Positions 37,336-46,842 of a stretch of 64,000 nt of DNA are shown piece after piece. This DNA comes from Mastigocoleus sp. MO_188.B34 (GTDB lineage Bacteria; Cyanobacteriota; Cyanobacteriia; Cyanobacteriales; Nostocaceae). How positions within the stretch are numbered: the stretch's first letter is position 1; every line of letters begins with the position of its first letter. The DNA lies in the NCBI RefSeq assembly GCF_030065675.1, contig NZ_JASJDK010000007.1:34017-98016 (forward strand), written 5' to 3'. Both the position numbers and the translations under genes were made by a program. Under the pieces are notes generated by a model, which was not told the DNA's origin, made no database searches, and saw nothing but the letters and a program-made list of their open reading frames with translations.

Positions 37336-37397
37336 ACGGTGCGTTCGCTAAAATTAAAATTGTTTAAGACAAAATTAAGAACATCATAACGCACCGT
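37336..37397. repeat. 62-bp inverted-repeat element
   Basis: ACGGTGCGTT (37336-37345) and its exact complement AACGCACCGT (37388-37397) enclose AT-rich DNA, in the space between convergent genes. Probably a small non-autonomous element; it may also act as a transcript end. Confidence 0.6.
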
Positions 37398-37411
37398 ATT
37401 CGAGGTAATTT

Positions 37412-39106
37412 CTACACCACCTCACTACTAGAACTACTGTGATGTTGATTGATAATAGTTGACCCTTGCTCTAATGCTTCCAACCTATTATGAACTTGAT
37501 TTTCCAGTAAAACTTGTCTTAACACTTTCAAGCGTCTTAATCTGTCTTCAACTTTTCCACTAGCACCAACCAAGAAGATTGCACGACGTTTTTCTTTTGC
37601 TTCCTTGACCATATTCTCAATCGCCAAAGTAGCAGTTACACCAACGTAGGGAACATTTTTGAAATCCAAAATTAATACGTCATAATCTTCAACAATGGAC
37701 ATGCGGCGAGATATTGCTTTAGCCGCACCAAAACTCATTGGTCCTCCCAGCTGAAATAACAGGATTCGACCTCTTGCTTGTCTGAGTAATGTTTCTTCTT
37801 CAGGATCTAAAGATAACTTACCATTTGGTGTTGTGATTGCTTGTACTCCATCGGCTTGGATTGCAGAAAGTCGCTCGAGGGTAAATAAATTAGCAACGAA
37901 TACTCCTACTCCGACAGCAGTAATTAAATCGACAAATACTGTCAGAAATAGTACCAAGTACATTAACCCGGTTGCTCGCCAGGATATCATGTGAGCGCGT
38001 CTGAGAAATCCCCAGTCAATAATATCAATACCGACTTTAATTAAAATACCTGCCAAAACTGCATTGGGAATATTTTCAATTGATAATAACTTTCCTACAC
38101 CCAAAACAATAAATAACAGAACGAATCCGTGGATAATTCCAGACAAGGGTGTCTTACCACCAGCACGAACATTAACCACAGTTCGCATGGTTGCACCAGC
38201 ACCGGGTAACCCCCAAAATAAACCGGAAATTAAATTACCAATTCCTTGTCCAATTAGTTCACGGTCAGAATCATGTTCGGTGTGGGTAATATTATCAGCT
38301 ACCAAGGATGTCAACAATGAGTCAATAGAACCCAGAATTCCCAGCATTAAAGCATAACCAATCATTTCTCTAAATTGATCTGGGCGAAATACTGGTAAAT
38401 GCAGACTTGGTAAACCACTGGGAATCTCACCAATAGTTTGGATATTACCATTAGGGAAGAAGAAAACCGAAATCGTTGTACAAATAATTAGTGCTAATAA
38501 AGGTGCTGGTAATATGCGGTTTAACTTGGGTGGTGATGCAAATACGATCGCTAAGGTAATAAACCCTAAAAATGTTGCTTCTGGGTTTGCGGTAGTTACA
38601 AAAGTAGAAAAGTTTTTGACAGAATCAATTACGTTTGCAGAACCCTCGTGTCCAAAGAAAGGTCCAATCTGCAGTAGCAAAATGATAAAACCAATCCCAG
38701 ACATAAAACCGGAAATTACCGTATAAGGCATCAGGGTGATATATTTACCTAACCGCAGGAATCCGAAAAGAATTTGAAATAACCCACCCAACATTACAAC
38801 CGTAAAAGCCATTGATAAACCGAGATTATTATCGGGATATTTAGCAATCAAAGCCGTGAAAACAGTCGCCATGACCACCGTCATTGGACCAGTAGGACCA
38901 GAAATCTGAGATGGAGTCCCACCAAATAATGCTGCGAACAAACCCACAAAAACAGCACCATAAAGTCCTGTAATTGCTCCTGCACCGGAGGAAACTCCAA
39001 ATGCTAGCGCCAGTGGTAAAGCGACAATGGCTGCAGTTAAGCCACCAAATACATCCCCACGTAAGTTCCTAAAATGTAAGCCGTTAACTAATCTAATAGA
39101 ATTCAT
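37412..39106 (-). CDS. bicA: SulP-type bicarbonate transporter BicA
   Basis: 564 residues. The sequence follows BicA closely: 'RNLRGDVFGGLTAAIVALPL', 'FAALFGGTPSQISGPTGPMT', 'PYTVISGFMSGIGFI', 'IDSLLTSLVADNITHTEHDS' and 'GATMRTVVNVRAGGKTPLSG'. About 12-14 membrane segments, then a STAS domain (about 440-540, 'ILLFQLGGPMSFGAAKAISR', 'DVLILDFKNVPYVGVTATLA'). BicA is a sodium-dependent, low-affinity bicarbonate carrier that feeds the carbon-concentrating mechanism. A seven-copy tandem repeat lies just upstream of its promoter. The two neighbours are accessory genes. Confidence 0.9.
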   Translation of the reverse strand: MNSIRLVNGLHFRNLRGDVFGGLTAAIVALPLALAFGVSSGAGAITGLYGAVFVGLFAALFGGTPSQISGPTGPMTVVMATVFTALIAKYPDNNLGLSMAFTVVMLGGLFQILFGFLRLGKYITLMPYTVISGFMSGIGFIILLLQIGPFFGHEGSANVIDSVKNFSTFVTTANPEATFLGFITLAIVFASPPKLNRILPAPLLALIICTTISVFFFPNGNIQTIGEIPSGLPSLHLPVFRPDQFREMIGYALMLGILGSIDSLLTSLVADNITHTEHDSDRELIGQGIGNLISGLFWGLPGAGATMRTVVNVRAGGKTPLSGIIHGFVLLFIVLGVGKLLSIENIPNAVLAGILIKVGIDIIDWGFLRRAHMISWRATGLMYLVLFLTVFVDLITAVGVGVFVANLFTLERLSAIQADGVQAITTPNGKLSLDPEEETLLRQARGRILLFQLGGPMSFGAAKAISRRMSIVEDYDVLILDFKNVPYVGVTATLAIENMVKEAKEKRRAIFLVGASGKVEDRLRRLKVLRQVLLENQVHNRLEALEQGSTIINQHHSSSSSEVV

Positions 39107-39230
39107 AAGTGCGATCGGGAATCAATTAAGTAGTTGGACCAAGAAAACCAATCAATCTTTGGGAAATTAGCCTTAGAATAAGTCATCAATAAAGGTGACA
39201 ATCCCAACAGAAATGGATATTTATGTTTTC

Positions 39231-39326
39231 AGCACAAAACTTCCAGCACAAATTTCCAGCACAAATTTCCAGCACAAAGTTTCTAGCACAAAGTTTCTAG
39301 CACAAAGTTTCCAGCACAAAAATTCC
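39231..39326. repeat. Tandem repeat upstream of bicA
   Basis: Seven copies of AGCACAAA(N)TTTC(C/T) at 39231, 39245, 39258, 39271, 39285, 39299 and 39313, with a 13-14 bp period. It starts 125 bp upstream of the bicA start codon. The single-base period changes make it imperfect. Confidence 0.85.
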
Positions 39327-39898
39327 CCATCCATTTGCAGAAAGGAGACAGCAATAGAATTAGCAAGTAACATTTATCTAAAATTACCCTTGTAAGAACT
39401 GGGACTTTTTGAAGATGAACTTCTCAAGAATTAACTTCTGGCTAAAACCAGTGATATCAAAGCCCAGAAAAAATCTGACAAACTAAAAACATGCAAAGCT
39501 GTGGAATCGGCTAAACTCGTAATTCTAGCCATGCTGCGAAGGTAATAATTGTCAGCATAACTTAAGAACCAATAAGTATACTGTTACCTCATAACTTAAA
39601 TTAATAATCTAAGACTGTGTCATAAATACTACACTGTAAGAATATTCTTATTTTACTTGAGATATAAGGAATCATAGGATTAAAAGTAACTAAAAATTAC
39701 CTTGCACATAATTAAGTGTCAATTAAAAAAATATTAATAAAATGAGTATTAATGAAATAATCTGGGCCACATTTGGGTAATAGGTGTTAGCGCAGCGTTG
39801 CGTAAGCAATTGGGTAATGAGTAATGAGTAATGAGTAATGAGTAATGGGTAATGACCTAAGCTGCGAGTAGCCCAACATATTAATTTCGATAATTTGT

Positions 39899-39922
39899 AG
39901 AGACGTAGCATGCTACGTCTCT
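39899..39922. terminator. Perfect palindrome followed by T-run
   Basis: AGAGACGTAGCA and its exact complement, 24 bp, followed by CAG and eight T residues. The GTAGAGACGT core recurs at 51248, 51442 and 58420, so it belongs to a dispersed palindrome family; here it could also end transcription on the plus strand. Confidence 0.6.
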
Positions 39923-40051
39923 CAGATTTTTTTTGGGAAAACGCAGCTAATGGCTAACGCAACATTAAAGGCTTATACCGCTGATACTGCAGGCTATAGC
40001 CGCTACTTACGGTTCCAGTAATAAAATTAATAGGACAGACCAGTATAAATT

Positions 40052-41614
40052 CTAATCCTTTTCTTCCAAGACTTCTTGTAGTAAAGGTGCAAGTTCTTGA
40101 TTTAAGCGACCGGATTGAACAAATTCAGCGTAAGTATTTGCTTCGACTGCTAATAATTCATTTTTTAATTGTTCGCTCGCAAAAGTTTGCAACCTGGGAT
40201 ATTCGTCCTGTAACTTATCAATCTTTTCTTCGAATTGCTTGAGTTCTCCTCTAATTAAAGTTTCTTGGTAACGACAAAATTCTTGGTCAATTCCGGGACG
40301 TTCATCTACATCATCAAGGTATTGTAAAACTCGTTTGAGTGCGGACTGATGTGCTACTAGCTGCAAATACTCTTGACGTAAGGGTTGATCGCCTAAAAGA
40401 TTTAGTTTTTCTAATAAAGGTTTAGTTGTTAATCCTTGAACTAGCAGAGTAAATAAAACTACGCCGAACACAGTATAAATTACTTCTTCTCGTTCGCCCA
40501 ATATTGTGGGGACACTTAGCGCAAGTGCAATAGAGACAGATCCCCGTAAGCCACCCCACCACAGTATAGTTTGTTCGGGCAAACCAATATTGCTTTTAGC
40601 GACCCTATTGGTAAGAAAGCCCAAGCCATAAACGGAAACCAACCGCGCAAATACCATTCCGCCAATCGTAATACCAATAATTCCCAAATTATCGGCTAAG
40701 CTAGCAAAGCGTAATTGGTCGCCAATTAATAGGAATACAATCGAATTGACAAAAAATGCGATGAATTCCCAAAATTCACTGACAATTACTCGAGTACGGG
40801 GATTCATCCCGATTCGGGAGCCGAAATTTCCTAGAATTAAACCGGTAGTAACAACACCAATTACCCCAGAACCTCCTAATTCTTCAGCAATGATATAAGT
40901 ACCGTATGCTGAAACCAAAGTTAAAGATTGCTCCACCAATGGTAAATCGAATCTTTGGGTTAAGTAAGAAATACCAAATCCAATTAAAGCACCTACAGCT
41001 AAACCAATACCAACCACAGTTACCAATTCTATCAGCACGGGTTGCACTCCCAATTGTTTTGTTCCAAGGGGAAGTCCCACCAGGAAACTAAAAGCCACAA
41101 CCGCCATGCCATCATTAAATAGGCTTTCCCCTTCCATCAGGGTTGATAGGCGTTTATCTACTCCCAATTCACGAAACAAAGCTGTTACAGAAACCGGGTC
41201 TGTTGCGGATAAACTTGCTCCTACAAGCAACGCTGTAGTCAAGGGAACTCCTGCTATTTGGTTAAGCCCAAACGCCACACCCACAATTGAAATTACAACT
41301 CCCAGAACTGCATAAAGACAGATCGGAAACAGATCTCGTTTGAGGTTTGACCATTTCAGGTTCCAAGCAGCTTCAAATAATAAAGGTGGTAAAAAAATTG
41401 CCAGGATTAGTTCGGGAGAAAGGTTAACTAAACGGACATCCAAGATGGCTAGCCCCAAACCAGCAATTACCAGCAATAGGGTATAAGGAATTTGACGAAA
41501 CCAACTAATAGCTTGCGGTAGCGTCGCGACACTCAGGGAAACTGAGAGTACTAACAAAAATTGTTTGAGATTTGCTTCAATAGCGGCTTCACCCACCGCA
41601 GATTCTAATGTCAT
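40052..41614 (-). CDS. Sodium/proton antiporter (CPA1 family)
   Basis: 520 residues with 12 or so membrane helices: 'PELILAIFLPPLLFEAAWNL', 'GASLSATDPVSVTALFRELG' (the ND/DP region of CPA1), 'LMEGESLFNDGMAVVAFSFL' (ion-binding Asp), and 'WGGLRGSVSIALALSVP'. The C-terminal soluble tail (about 400-520) is coiled-coil-like and may regulate activity. It exchanges Na+ (or Li+/K+) for H+ and supports salt or pH homeostasis, possibly restoring the sodium gradient used by BicA; this link is inference. Monocistronic. Confidence 0.9.
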   Translation of the reverse strand: MTLESAVGEAAIEANLKQFLLVLSVSLSVATLPQAISWFRQIPYTLLLVIAGLGLAILDVRLVNLSPELILAIFLPPLLFEAAWNLKWSNLKRDLFPICLYAVLGVVISIVGVAFGLNQIAGVPLTTALLVGASLSATDPVSVTALFRELGVDKRLSTLMEGESLFNDGMAVVAFSFLVGLPLGTKQLGVQPVLIELVTVVGIGLAVGALIGFGISYLTQRFDLPLVEQSLTLVSAYGTYIIAEELGGSGVIGVVTTGLILGNFGSRIGMNPRTRVIVSEFWEFIAFFVNSIVFLLIGDQLRFASLADNLGIIGITIGGMVFARLVSVYGLGFLTNRVAKSNIGLPEQTILWWGGLRGSVSIALALSVPTILGEREEVIYTVFGVVLFTLLVQGLTTKPLLEKLNLLGDQPLRQEYLQLVAHQSALKRVLQYLDDVDERPGIDQEFCRYQETLIRGELKQFEEKIDKLQDEYPRLQTFASEQLKNELLAVEANTYAEFVQSGRLNQELAPLLQEVLEEKD

Positions 41615-41762
41615 GGCGAACTATTTGTAAACGTACACAGGAGTTTTATTGTTTATTTGGTTCACTATAATGCACGTATTAAGTTTAGGTATTGAGTCCA
41701 AAGAATCAGATTTTTATTTTTTAGAAGTTTTAATACAGATCCGCTTTCTACAGTTGTTAATG

Positions 41763-43157
41763 TTAATTAACCCCCCCAGGCTTAATCCCTGGGACTTTCA
41801 AGCGAACGCTATAAACACTTTTTCTTGCAGTCATGTAAAGAGTTTTATAGTCCTCTCCTCCCCAAGCTAAATTTGCAGGAGGTTCGGGAACTTCAATTAC
41901 ACCTAATAATTCTCCGGTCGGTGAGAAAACCCACACTCCTCCAGGTCCGGTACTGTAAACATTACCCTTGATATCTACTTTCATCCCATCAGGGACGCCT
42001 TCCTTTGTTTTATCTTTCTGTTGTGCAAAGATACTTCCGTTGGTGAGGGTTCCATCCGGTTTGACGTCAAAGACGCGAATGTGACCTTGGTCTGAGTCGT
42101 TTACATACAATTTACTTTCATCTGGAGAAAAAGCAATACCATTAGGGCGGACAAAATCTTTAACTAAAAGGGTTAATTTACCATCTGGAGCAAGGCGATA
42201 AACACCATAAAAACCTAATTCTTCATCTTCACTTTTAATACCATAAGGTGGGTCGGTGAAGTAAATACTGCCATCTGATTTGACTGCTAGGTCATTGGGA
42301 CTATTGAGGCGCTTACCTTGATATTTGCTTGCAAGGGTGACTACTTTACCATTCTTTCCCATGCGAGATACGCGACGGTTACCATGTTCGCCACTAATCA
42401 GTCGTCCTTGCTTATCAAAGGTGTTACCATTGGCATTACCGGAAGGACGACGAAATACCCGAGCTTTTTCGCCAGGTTTCCATTGATAGATGGTATCAGC
42501 AGGAATATCACTGAACAGCAGAAAACCATCTGGATGCCATAGAGGTCCTTCTGTAAACTTAAAACCTTCAGCAATCTTTTCTACTTGAGAATTAATATCT
42601 AGAATACTTTGTAATTTAGTACTTTGTAATTTAGTATTTTGCGATTTAGTATTCTTGAGTGTTTTAGTATGCTTTAAGTTTGAAACCTTTAATTGATTAT
42701 TCTCTAGTTTATGATTTTTTGATTTTGAATTGTTTGATTTTGGGTTATTTAATTTTGAACTACGAGTAGAAAACTTGTGTACCATGATATGGCGATAAGT
42801 TTCCCCAGGACGCAATATAACTGAAGGGAAGTGAGGTTGATTAACTGAATCGGGAAAATGTTGTTTTAATTCAGTAAGAACCCCGCCATAGTTGGTAATT
42901 TTAGCTGACATACCATTAGCATTTTTGAGAGTAAATAAATTTACTATCTTCCCATTTTCTGTTTTTCCCCATTCAGCGATCGAGATACTTGCTTGCTGTT
43001 TTTTCTGTTGTGACTTGTTTTCTTCATGTTTAGTAGAAGATGCAAAAGCTTCAGTTTGAACTTTACCTTGGTTGGGGAAAAAGGTACCAGTCAGGACTAT
43101 ACTTAGTCCAAACGTAGAGATAAATGTGATTTTTTTGATTTTTCTGAGGTTAACCAT
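41763..43157 (-). CDS. SMP-30/gluconolactonase fused to aldose-epimerase remnants
   Basis: 464 residues. Signal or membrane anchor at 10-27. Residues about 61-97 ('WGKTENGKIVNLFTLKNANG', 'KITNYGGVLTEL') read as the N-terminus of aldose 1-epimerase (GalM). Residues 98-130 ('QHFPDSVNQPHFPSVILRPG', 'TYRHIMVHKFS') read as the C-terminus of the same enzyme; the middle of the epimerase is missing. A 54-residue Lys/Asn/Ser/Leu linker (131-184) follows. Then comes a complete SMP-30/gluconolactonase beta-propeller (190-464) with 'TEGPLWHPDG' (metal-binding Glu) and 'RLNSPNDLAV' (metal-binding Asn). The hydrolase half could be active as a secreted lactonase; the epimerase half cannot be. Confidence 0.75.
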   Translation of the reverse strand: MVNLRKIKKITFISTFGLSIVLTGTFFPNQGKVQTEAFASSTKHEENKSQQKKQQASISIAEWGKTENGKIVNLFTLKNANGMSAKITNYGGVLTELKQHFPDSVNQPHFPSVILRPGETYRHIMVHKFSTRSSKLNNPKSNNSKSKNHKLENNQLKVSNLKHTKTLKNTKSQNTKLQSTKLQSILDINSQVEKIAEGFKFTEGPLWHPDGFLLFSDIPADTIYQWKPGEKARVFRRPSGNANGNTFDKQGRLISGEHGNRRVSRMGKNGKVVTLASKYQGKRLNSPNDLAVKSDGSIYFTDPPYGIKSEDEELGFYGVYRLAPDGKLTLLVKDFVRPNGIAFSPDESKLYVNDSDQGHIRVFDVKPDGTLTNGSIFAQQKDKTKEGVPDGMKVDIKGNVYSTGPGGVWVFSPTGELLGVIEVPEPPANLAWGGEDYKTLYMTARKSVYSVRLKVPGIKPGGVN

Positions 43158-43410
43158 AGGAAATAAATATGTAATATTTTGCTTTTTAATTTTGTTTTAG
43201 AGAATTACTTCAAATTACTTTAAACTCTAGATTATGTGCATCAAATTTTATCTTTTTCCAAAAAACTCAACAATCATATCGGAGCAATTTGGTATTTTAT
43301 CCACCATTATAATTACCAAATTACTAATAGTTAATATCAGGTTTCACTATATGGGAATCACTACCGACAAAATGATACGATTACTCCTGTATCAACATAT
43401 GAAGTAACTT

Positions 43411-44727
43411 ATGCATCGAGGTCAAACAATACTAAAGTTAATTTGTATATTTTTTATCTCTTTAATCCCAAGAATTATAGCAATTACTATACCTACTAAT
43501 GTGGATGAGGCGTTATGGATGTCTCGTGGTACCGCCTTTATAAATAGCTTAATCCAAGGTAACTTAGAAGCAACTTACATACGACATCATCCAGGTATTG
43601 TAAATATGTGGCTGATTGGCAGTAGTCAGTTAATAAATTCTCTTATACACCATCTGTTTCCTGGCTTACTCAAACTTAATCAGTCACCACTTATGTATTG
43701 TGTTGACCAAAATACCTGCCCTTTAAGCTTGTGGTTCATGCCACGCTTATTACAAGCAGTAATCACTTCAGTATGTATGCTATTAATCTACATCTTAACC
43801 AAAAGACTTTTAGGGAGATATGTAGCAATAGTAGCATTTACACTATTATTATTAGAACCATTTTTTCTCGCTTACCAACGTTATATTACTACTGATGCTC
43901 TACAAACAGACTTAAGTATTTTGGCAGTACTACTTTTACTTCTCTATCTACGAGAGAATAACAACCGTACTTTGCTTTTTTCATCAGGTATATTTATGGG
44001 ACTGGCGACAGCTTCAAAAGTACCAACCCTGTTTATTTTACCTGCTATTGTCGTCTGGATTGTGCTGATTGAGTTAGGAGTTTGGCGAACAAGTTTTACT
44101 CCAAGAGGTTGGATACGACAAATTATCGATCTGATTATCTTCGCAACCACCACAATCTGCATTATTTTTTTAATCTTGCCAGCTTTATGGGTAGCTCCTC
44201 TAGAGACTTTTGAAAAATTCTATGAAGGTTTATTGACAGAAGCTGATAGAGGCAATCTGTTTTTTTTCGGACAAATGACTGATTCTCCGGGATTACTTTT
44301 CTACCCTTTAGTTCTAGCATATCGCCTCTCACCCTTACTCCAAATAGGAGTATTAACCTGTTTGGCAAAATTGTCGATTCCCAAGTTACGTAATCACTTA
44401 TCTCAAATACCTGAGTTGATTGCAATCGCTTTAATTCCGCTCTCAGTTTTATTTATTTTATCAAACATCGATAGTAAGGTTGATCGTTACATTATTCTTT
44501 TTATACCAGAGCTTGCATTATTGGCTGGAGTTGGCTGGTTACAAATCTACGCTTGGATCAAATCTCGGGTCAGTCTTACTATCAAGTGCTTTTTTACTAA
44601 GAGCAATCCGCATCAATCACAAGTTGAATTGGGGATTTTACGCATTAAGTTTGTCACTCTCAATCTATACCCATACCCTGTCTTTATTTGTAGCTGTAGC
44701 TCATGGGATCTATGTAGTTATAATTAA
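43411..44727 (+). pseudogene. GT39-like membrane glycosyltransferase, 3' truncated
   Basis: The first 385-390 residues read as a PMT/ArnT-type (GT-C, family 39) glycosyltransferase: 'IPTNVDEALWMSRGTAFINS' with the acidic D-E pair in the first loop, 'YIRHHPGIVNMWLIGSSQLI', 'YITTDALQTDLSILAVLL' and ten or so membrane helices. From about nt 44570 the frame gives a 45-residue tail without membrane or family character, while the adjacent frame continues as a different member of the family. The C-terminal domain is lost. Probably non-functional or altered. Confidence 0.6.
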
Positions 44728-45757
44728 TGCTTTCCGAAAAAGTAAAGTATTTATTGCTTATTTAATCGCCACATTGCTATCACTGTTAGCTTTCCTTCCA
44801 TGGCTATTTTTTATTATTAGTAATTCAGATCGAGTTATAGGTTCAATGGCTTGGTCAACTCAAGCAATTCCCCCATCTTCTTTGATGATGCACTGGGCAA
44901 TTAACTTGAACCGTATTTTTATCGATTTTAATCCTAGCTATGCTCTTAATGATTTCATTAGTTTTAAAAATCCATTATCAATTTCTTCGATCGCAGTTCT
45001 GTTAGTTCTAGTAGGATACTCAATATATTATCTTGCTCGTAATACTTCTAGAAAAATTTGGGGATTTATCTTAACCTTAATTGGAATTCCATTTTTAGCT
45101 CTAGCATTACCTGACTTATTATTTGACGGAATTCGCTCTTTTAATAATCGGTATTTAGTAGGATGCTATTTGGGTATTCATTTAGCTGTTGCTTATTTAC
45201 TAGCCACTAAAATCATTTTATCAGTTCAAATTTGGCAACAGAAGTTTTGGCAGGTTCTCACATTAGTTGTAATCGGAAGTGGAATTATTTCATGTATGGT
45301 TATTTCCCCAACTCAAACATGGTGGAATAAGTATTATTCTTCTGAGAGTTACCCTATAGCTAAAATATTAAATCAAGCTAATCAACCACTTTTACTCATT
45401 GAAAATTATTGGAGAGCTGAGGGAAACTTATATTCAATTAGTAGCCTTTTAAGCCCAAAGCTTAAACTCCAAATACTATCGGAAGGAAAGATGATTGACA
45501 AAATTCCTGATGATTTTAGCAATCTATTTTTATTTAACCCATCCGAAAAATTGCAAGAAAAACTCAAAAAAAACCGCAATTATCAAATTCAGTCAATTTA
45601 TAATGGAGAACATTTTATACTTTGGAAACTAGAAATCATTGGGGATAAACGTTCTAATGTCCGTTCTGGAACAGACGAACAAGGAGAAATTTACGTAACA
45701 TCTAAAAGTAATGGAAAAGTTAGAAAAATCGTTCCATTAGAGAAAGTAAAAAAGTAG
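44570..45757 (+). pseudogene. Second GT39-like glycosyltransferase, 5' truncated
   Basis: From 44570 the frame reads 'SVLLSSAFLLRAIRINHKLN' and then typical mid-to-C-terminal parts of a GT-C membrane glycosyltransferase ('LSIYTHTLSLFVAVAHGIYV', 'LLFDGIRSFNNRYLVGCYLG', 'NGEHFILWKLE'). The N-terminal half with the catalytic Asp is missing, and the open frame upstream of 44570 is only an out-of-frame reading of the previous gene. The last 35 residues ('SGTDEQGEIYVTSKSNGKVR', 'KIVPL') look like the C-terminus of a beta-propeller (sorbosone/PQQ-type dehydrogenase), a third joined fragment. Confidence 0.55.
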
Positions 45758-45775
45758 CATAAAGCCAACTCTTCT

Positions 45776-45822
45776 TCTGACTTTTTACTTTTTACTTTTT
45801 ACTTTTTACTTTTCACTCCTGA
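45776..45822. repeat. 7-bp tandem repeat between convergent genes
   Basis: About six copies of 'acttttt' (45780-45816) with 'ctgac' ends, the same short-repeat class as at 24.9 kb. Confidence 0.8.
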
Positions 45823-45828
45823 CCCCTT

Positions 45829-46842
45829 TCACGAGCGAGCAAGCTTTACTGCACGTACAGCAGTCAGTTTAGATTCTATTTGTTGCAATACCGATTGCCA
45901 AACTGCATATCCATTTTCACTTAAATGCAATCCGTCAGTAGTTAAATCTTTTCTCAACTTCCCTTCAGAATCTGTAAACCAAATGTGGAGATTTAGATAA
46001 CTTACTCCTTCTTGTTTAGCAATTCGTGCTAATTGCTGATTTATACGTTGAATGCGTGGATTAGAGAGTTCTGGGCGACGGGTGGGTAAAATGGACTGGA
46101 CAACAATTAAACTGTTGGGATGATTTTGCCGTAAATTACGAATCATTTTACGATGATTGCGTACTATAACTTCACCTTTCACACCTTTGCGTAAATCATT
46201 GATCCCAGCCATAACATAAATTACATCTGGTTTAGTTTTGGAAAAGGCTGATAATCTTTTTAAAATACCAGTAGAAGTATCGCCCGAAATTCCCTGATTT
46301 AACCATAATTTACCTGTTGGAAGTCTTTCGGTGGGAAACCACAAACTTAGAGAATCCCCTACCAATACACTCAAACTATTTGTTCCTTGACCGCGAGTCA
46401 TAGCTCGAGCTTCCATCGCTAGTAGCTTTTTCCAATCTTGATAGGTTAGTTTGCGTTTCCTACTGGAATATTTAAGTTGTTGCCAGTTATCATCAGCTAC
46501 ACGAGTATAAATGTGTCCAGCCTTCAAAGCTGCAAACCTTTGGTAGTAAAGTTGAATACCTGAAGTGGGTCTGCGATATGTAGGAGTAATTGTCGCTGGT
46601 ACAAATGATTTTGGTGGCGTGTAGATTTTTTCTGGTGTGTAGTTTTTTTGACTATGAATCCGCTCGGAAGAGAATAAGGTATTGGGGATTGTTTCGGCTC
46701 TTGCTGTTGACTCTAAACCTTTTTTATTCTTTCCCGGTATTTGATGATTATCTGCCTGCAAAGCAGAAATTTCGGGTAAGGTAGATGTTGGTATTAGCAA
46801 CCCAGTTAACAAGCTTCCTGTCAACAGATAAAAGTCTTTCAT
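45829..46842 (-). CDS. SGNH/GDSL-type esterase, secreted
   Basis: 337 residues. A hydrophobic start (about 5-22) may be a signal peptide. After a low-complexity stretch (30-90), the SGNH blocks appear in order: 'VLVGDSLSLWFP' (nucleophile Ser), 'LNQGISGDTSTGIL' (Gly), 'YVMAGINDLRKG' (Asn), and 'DGLHLSENGY' (Asp-His). The enzyme class hydrolyses esters of lipids, sugars or acetyl groups on polysaccharides. With the glycosyltransferase relics upstream, polysaccharide deacetylation is possible. Convergent with the truncated gene. Confidence 0.85.
   Translation of the reverse strand: MKDFYLLTGSLLTGLLIPTSTLPEISALQADNHQIPGKNKKGLESTARAETIPNTLFSSERIHSQKNYTPEKIYTPPKSFVPATITPTYRRPTSGIQLYYQRFAALKAGHIYTRVADDNWQQLKYSSRKRKLTYQDWKKLLAMEARAMTRGQGTNSLSVLVGDSLSLWFPTERLPTGKLWLNQGISGDTSTGILKRLSAFSKTKPDVIYVMAGINDLRKGVKGEVIVRNHRKMIRNLRQNHPNSLIVVQSILPTRRPELSNPRIQRINQQLARIAKQEGVSYLNLHIWFTDSEGKLRKDLTTDGLHLSENGYAVWQSVLQQIESKLTAVRAVKLARS

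Larger units (their letters stand above)
39107..40051. other. Repeat-filled gap upstream of bicA
   Basis: 945 bp without a supported gene. Holds the AGCACAAA tandem repeat (39231-39325), 7-bp 'gagtaat' copies (39816-39855), and a 24-bp perfect palindrome (39899-39922) followed by a T-run. The bicA promoter should lie in its first 120 bp. Confidence 0.6.

Noticed and set aside
39231..39326. Tandem AGCACAAA copies as a plasmid-type iteron or CRISPR
   Set aside because: Period 13-14 bp with no spacers; no replication initiator or cas gene nearby.
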